From the NCBI RefSeq assembly GCF_022376445.1, contig NW_025954972.1, positions 248,001-312,000 on the forward strand: 64,000 nt of DNA. Direction: 5' to 3'. The translations under genes were made by a program, and so were the position numbers. Within the stretch, counting starts at the first letter, position 1, and every line of letters starts with the position of its first letter. This DNA comes from Fomitopsis serialis (taxonomy: Eukaryota > Basidiomycota > Agaricomycetes > Polyporales > Fomitopsidaceae). The notes below the pieces were generated by a model, which searched no databases, was not told the origin of the DNA, and saw nothing but the letters and a program-made list of their open reading frames with translations. Below, one piece after another: positions 59,061 to 64,000 of this stretch.

Positions 59061-60250
59061 CTGTGCTGGCCGTTACTGCAAGACAACTGCAAGATGTTTG
59101 ACAGACTCATCCGAGTAAGTAACTACACGTATACGTACATACACAGCTGATAGATCTTCATACGACAGATGCTACTTGCACGGCGCAAGTGGTGCAGCCT
59201 GTCTGTACAGCTCCTCCTGTCCAGCAGTGTCGATGAGTATAGCCACTATGCAGTTGTGATGCTACGGCGTCCGCTCAGATATGCCTTGACACGCTATGCA
59301 GATTCCAGGCCTGTCACGTCGGCCAAAAGATCAATATGCCCATGTCCGATCATATGGCTCTGACCTTTGCCTTTTAGTCATCTCACCCTAGTAGGAATTG
59401 GACGGCACTGCGTAAGGCAATGGCGTTTTAATCACCCGTGGACCCCAGGTGGACTAGGTACATGACACTGTCCTGACGTCGGTAGAGCCTGAGTTCTCAG
59501 AGATGCATTCGATTACACAGGACAGCCTGAGATAATTCTGCAAGGTGCCGTATGTAGATTCTTATACACTGCTCGGCCCGACGCTCTACGCTCACGCCGG
59601 GATCAAACCAGAGCCCTCACCATCATTTCTGATCCTCTTCGCCTTTGATTGGATCATGCTCTCGCCCGTAGTACGTGTTCAGTTCAAGGTGTCATGCTGC
59701 ACCTGTTACCCATATCGTGAACTTGTTCCTGCCGAGGATTCATAAGGTGCGAGGGCCGGTCAAAATGAATCTCGGTCTAGGTCTGTCTCGTCAATCATCT
59801 GACAGTTGAAACAGCTGAGCTTCGCTAAATATTCTTCTTTTCCTGATCCGTCCAAGTGCAGTCAGTGATAGTCTGCGAACACAAAACGCTAACAGTACGC
59901 GACGACATGTACGTTGATGTCACTGCTGCACAAAGACACGATTGACTTTCGCATTTTGAATACTTAGTTTCACGATGCCGAAGGAATGAACGCTCTTATG
60001 CCTGTTGTAGGCGGAACATGCCTTCGTGGTTATGGTGCAAGACATGAAATTCTGAACAATGCCCAGCCATAGATCGTACGTCGTGGTCTGAACCAGATAG
60101 TTCGTCGCAGAGCCATTCAGGTACGAGCAGGGTTCGAGCATATCCATATACCAAATGCCAGCCTGTCCCGGCACCGAATGACGCCGCGACACTCAGCATA
60201 TATCTTTGAGAGACTCCGTTACGTACTAGTCCCTTACACAGTTCACCCGC
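59061..60250. other. Spacer
   Basis: No supported gene. Short frames at 59169-59363 and 59545-59745 lack family features. Confidence 0.4.
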
Positions 60251-61022
60251 TCACCCGCACCATGTGATGTTGATGTTCACCTGCAACACGATGTCAGTTT
60301 AGACAGGACCACGTGGAGTGAACTCACATTGTCAGCGCTGCAGCTTCGGGCGAGGGGTGGTCGGGCCTGCGTATGATAGGTGAGGCAGCAACTGGTTGGA
60401 ATATGTAATATCACTCACAGTCCTCACCGACGCCATCGCAGCCGTCATAGAAGTTGAAGCGCGCACGGTCGATGGACTACGCAGGCAGACGAAGTCAGCA
60501 GTCGGAAAACGAACCCGGACGCTACCTAGACGTAATACACCTCGGCGGTACTGTCCGTTTGCGAGCGTCACATCGACATTGGTACATTAGTCTGGGCATT
60601 TATCTTCATAGAAGCTAATTCAGTAAATTGGTCGAGACAGATTTTGCAATGACATACCGCCTGCAGATAACTTCGACTTGTCAGCATTGCGCAACCTATC
60701 ATGTCTCAAGCGCACTCACGCAACCAGTCCATACGCGGGACCGTTTGCGGTATACGCGCTGCCGGTAGACAGAACCTGTCCACTCTGCGACAAAAGGGTG
60801 GTCTGTACAGCAAATGATTAGCATAGGACACCGTGCAGACCTGACTTGCGGCCTACAGTGCCAAAACCGCAGCTGGACATTCGCGTCAGTCAGTGGCGTT
60901 GCTGAGATCACGATGAAGATGAAGCTCTACTTGTTACTGAGAGTGACGGTGTGCGTCTCAGCATTGACCTTCAGGACTACGAAGGTCGTAGCGATGATAC
61001 CGGCGGCGAGCTTCAAGAACAT
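60251..61022 (-). pseudogene. Small secreted glycopeptide family, copy 4 (diverged, probably broken)
   Basis: MFLKLAAGIIATTFVVLKVN AETHTVTLSNK at 61022, then after an intron CGFGT, SQSGQVLSTGSAYTANGPAY, GLVA and YLQA follow the family plan. The next exon has an in-frame stop (at about 60590) where the others read a Cys-containing CGQNG/CGANG block; NVDVTLANGQ follows. FNFYDGCDGVGEDC is recognisable but most of the usual Cys-rich segment after it is absent. The gene ends NINITWCG. It is the most diverged copy and probably inactive. Confidence 0.6.
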
Positions 61023-62640
61023 GGTGAATGTCTGGATTGGTTCGGTAGTTGGTCAGTGGGAGTTGATTGACTCTGCTGAACCCAGGCGATTCTGAGTGGC
61101 TTATATACCTGGCAGTCGTCGTCGTTCCTGCCGCTTGAGCTATCCGCTGCAAAGGGCCACTGTGAAATTATTCGAGCGTTGATGTAATGGGACGCGTCAT
61201 ATGCTCTAGTCCGCCGAGTACCAGGACAGCAGTCCCGACCCTGTTTGGACGCTCCAACGCTCCTGACAGTATTAGAATGTACCTCAGCGGGTAGAGGAAT
61301 GATGCAGCATACTTTGACAGCGTCTCGTACATGTCAGACTTCCTTGAATGGCATCGGCAAGGCTATCAAGTCAAACTTGAAAATACAGCGCCGTCACCAT
61401 GAGCGACGGTGTAGGTTGAAATCCCGTCAGAGCGTGCTGCGCCAGAATACCCCGACTCGTCCTGACTTTACGGACGAACGTGAACCCATGACACATGTCA
61501 GCCAGTCACGAGCAGGACAAACTCATAGGACAATATACCGCACCCACAGCATACGGTCACTGTACGTAAGATGTTGGCACAAATTGTACGACCTGCGCAG
61601 TGAGCTATTCCGTGATCGGCGTCTCGCGCATCCTGCGAAGACTAAGTTATGAGCGCTCCGTCGCAATAATGTGCCGTTCATCATAAGCTCTGGCCCACGT
61701 CGAAGTCAGCGCGTGATATGTTTGGCGTTCAGTCGTCGGTTCCGCTCACCTGAGAGTGCTTCATATAAGCTCTCAAGCAAGGAGTCATTGACCTCTGAGG
61801 CGCAGGAATGTTAAGGTTCAATGCCTCCGGCATCCATCGGACGTTCGCTGGCGCAATTGCGGGCGGCCCTCGGGTGGCCTAGTACGGTCTAGCGAAAATA
61901 TACAATTGCATTGCCCTGTGGTGATATTGAGGATATAGTGAGCTGTCGAAATACGCAAGAGACGACCGGGCGCGGGCCTACCTGTTGTTTTCACCGGTCG
62001 ATAGACCAGCGGCTAAGCAGGTCTAGTGTTGACGTAGCGTCAACGTAGTACGAACATTGGGATGCGACCACATGTATTTTTTGGCAATGGAGCGCCACAG
62101 GAATGCCCACGTTCGTCCCGCAGACTGCCAGCGTTCGTCGGCCGACGGCGTCGCACTGGCACTGCCCGAAGACCAGAGACTTGAAGAGGAGTTTGAGGTA
62201 TTGTGGTTGGAGTTCTTCTGCCGTCGAACTGATGATCTACGTGCGAGGTCCCTTCAATCATGCGAGAACGTAGATAGTCAACAGACACCGGCAGAAGCCG
62301 CTGACTCGGAGGAGAGTAAAGTGGCTCCCCGAGATTGGTATCGGGTCAGATCTCATCGTACTCCCGATAAACTCTAGTCCCTTTGCGCCACACGCATTTG
62401 CCACATCCAGTCGTGTCACTGTCTCGCTTGTCTCCTCCTCATTCTCCATCTAACTTAGCTCTCTCTATGTTCACTGTATAGGATCGTAAAGCCTATATTT
62501 GCACTTTACGCATTCAAATCAGCACCTTGAAGCTGTCAGCAAGGCCAGGGACGCGAAGATCACGCCGGATCCATTAACGGTTTTACAAACATACCATCAT
62601 ACAATCCCCGATGGCCCATTCCTTCTCGCTCACCGCACGT
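61023..62640. other. Spacer with no recognised gene
   Basis: A 96-codon frame (ATG at 62087) contains an acidic stretch (LPEDQRLEEEFEVLWLEFF) but no known domain, splice context or homology. Nothing else could be supported. Confidence 0.35.
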
Positions 62641-63452
62641 CTACCACGGGTGCTGAGTGCCGTTGTAACTTAAAACTTTCCCGAGTCCGCGGATGAGGCG
62701 GGCAATTACACTGAGGACGCCGGCAACGCTCTCTGTAGTCTCGAGGACGGCGTCCTCGCCGCCGAGGGAGGTCTGACCCAGCCGGGGCACAAGGATACAA
62801 GTGAGGCCGGGGAGGTCTTTGCCTGCTTGTACGTCTGTGCGGTGCAAGTCAGCTGCTGGAACGGGACGGAAGAGACGGAGGATGCACGAGTCAGTCACAC
62901 ATGTTGAGGGCGGACTTGCTGATACAGTAGCCCGTGCACTTTGGACCACAGTCGAGCCCAGCGATGCGAGCGCGGTGCTGAGGTCACGATCGTCTTCTTG
63001 GAGCCGCGCAGGAGAAGGGGTAGTAGAGCTCGCCAGGAGGGCGGGTGCGCCGACGTTGGTCTGGAGGACCTCGAGGAGCTGGCATAGTCGAATTCGAAGG
63101 GGTGAGTCGAAGCCGGGGTTCTGACGTGCGACTGTATGAGCTAGGGAAGGAGAGAAGTGACAGGTAGAGACATACGATGGCCGCGTTGTGTAGAGGTAGT
63201 CGAGCCCGCGGTCGCCGGAGTATGTCGCTGACGTATTGACGGAGTCGCGCATCGACTGTTCGCTGCTAACGTCGAGCGGGACGACATGTACGCGACCCTT
63301 TTCGGACGCCTGAAGCTTGTGCAAGTCTGTGGCGGGTGCGAGACTGCGGCAGGTGGCTATGATCTCGTTTGAGGGGGAGGCAGCGAGGAGCTGGGTGGTG
63401 AGTTCGAGGCCGAGGCTGCGTTTGCGCCCGTGATGAGCCGAACGGTGAGCAT
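62641..63452 (-). CDS. Short-chain dehydrogenase/reductase, frameshifted as read
   Basis: Classical SDR outline on the minus strand: MLTVRLITGAN start (Rossmann GxxxGxG, broken by one missing base near 63432), SLGLELTTQLLAASPSNEII, ATCRSLAPATDLHKLQAS, VHVVPLDVSSEQSMRDSV, a broken NAAI motif followed by an intron with donor gtatgt, LQTNVGAPALLA, then the C-terminal end TSLGGEDAVLETTESVAGVL and LSYNGTQHPW. The active-site Tyr-xxx-Lys segment corresponds to a frameshifted stretch near 62820. Related C-factor-like SDRs end ...SYNGTEIPW. Substrate unknown; several frame breaks remain unexplained, so true decay is possible. Confidence 0.6.
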
Positions 63453-63559
63453 GCTGAAGGGAGTACGTAGGTGTAGGAAGACATGGCAGAGATGGGCTTA
63501 CAAATGTCGCAGAGGGAGCACGACGTCGACAGGAGGATGATGGCGGAGAAAGTCAACAA

Positions 63560-64000
63560 ATATTGACTTCAAGCAGTGGGAACACTCCTCAGCCCAACCA
63601 GAACTGCCAGGCGCGATCGACGCGCGTACAGAGGAGGAGCGATCGGCTGGGCGTTCCGCGCGACGCTCTCGCGCCACCGTATCGTGTCACGCACCTTCTG
63701 CCACCTCACTAGCTCACGCGACACTCCTCATATGTAGTAAGTGAGTAGAAGGTTGTAGGAGGAATATCGGAATGTATGTACGCAGCTCACCCAATATGAC
63801 GGGTCTGCGTGTTCATTTGTAATCTAATGAAGGGGAGGAGGAGGAGGGAGCTCGGGAGACGGCCCGCGCCTGGATGACAAGTCTGACTCGGAGCGGGTGT
63901 GGGTGCAACACGCGGGACTATTTGCGTTGAAAACCTGCCGCCCTCAGGTACAGTCCTGTGCTATGTGTGTACTACGTGAAGCTGTTTTAGGGCAGATCGT
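63560..64000. other. Upstream flank of the SDR gene
   Basis: No coding signal. A GA-rich tract (ggggaggaggaggaggga) lies near 63832-63850. Confidence 0.4.

Noticed and set aside
62057..62377. 106-codon frame with an acidic stretch
   Set aside because: No homology, no splice context and no conserved composition; cannot be supported as a gene.

Overview
The window is nuclear DNA of a filamentous basidiomycete (Agaricomycetes, most like a polypore or other wood-rotter; genus not assignable). Evidence: protein-coding genes are cut by many 46-65 nt GT-AG introns, and the protein families are typical of that group (basidiomycete sesquiterpene synthase, UstYa/DUF3328, small secreted glycopeptide family, beta-rich single-pass membrane proteins). 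Nothing bacterial, no rRNA, tRNA or CRISPR was seen. All exon joins were made by eye from splice motifs and family conservation.

Layout. 1-9.1 kb: repeat-rich, gene-poor DNA with a 23-bp-arm palindrome and shuffled gene relics (type-B carboxylesterase; antisense N-terminal piece of a group III hybrid histidine kinase). 9.1-10.6 kb: Ser/Pro-rich protein of unknown function. 11.7-19.3 kb: array of F-box-like paralogues (one open, one frameshifted, one relic) enclosing a UstYa-like gene and a sesquiterpene synthase on the minus strand. 20.3-21.5 kb: NmrA-like oxidoreductase. 22.3-28.0 kb: oligopeptide transporter (OPT) gene split by a 2.93-kb element with terminal inverted repeats that carries a fragment of a nitrate transporter. 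28.6-37.3 kb: GH47 alpha-mannosidase, TRM82/WDR4 tRNA-methyltransferase subunit, TMEM97-like EXPERA protein and an O-fucosyltransferase-like glycosyltransferase. 38.9-43.4 kb: tandem pair of beta-rich/TM proteins. 44.2-44.6 kb: retroelement RNase H fragment. 45.0-47.0 kb: Erv1 sulfhydryl oxidase and RIB3 (DHBP synthase). 47.5-61.0 kb: four copies of a small secreted glycopeptide gene; two sit in roughly 2.7-kb near-identical inverted arms that flank an intact mitochondrial phosphate carrier gene, the others are more diverged copies beyond the right arm. 62.6-63.5 kb: frameshifted short-chain dehydrogenase.

Two themes stand out. First, mobile DNA: the OPT split, a 200-bp TA-flanked MITE whose empty site survives in a paralogous repeat unit, and the gene-fragment mosaic near the left end. 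Second, many genes, including ones normally essential or single-copy (RIB3, TRM82, TMEM97-like, GH47), are open except for isolated 1-nt losses, often in short homopolymers. Comparison of the inverted arms shows the same kind of difference. Consensus errors in the assembly are therefore a serious alternative to pseudogenisation for these frameshifts.
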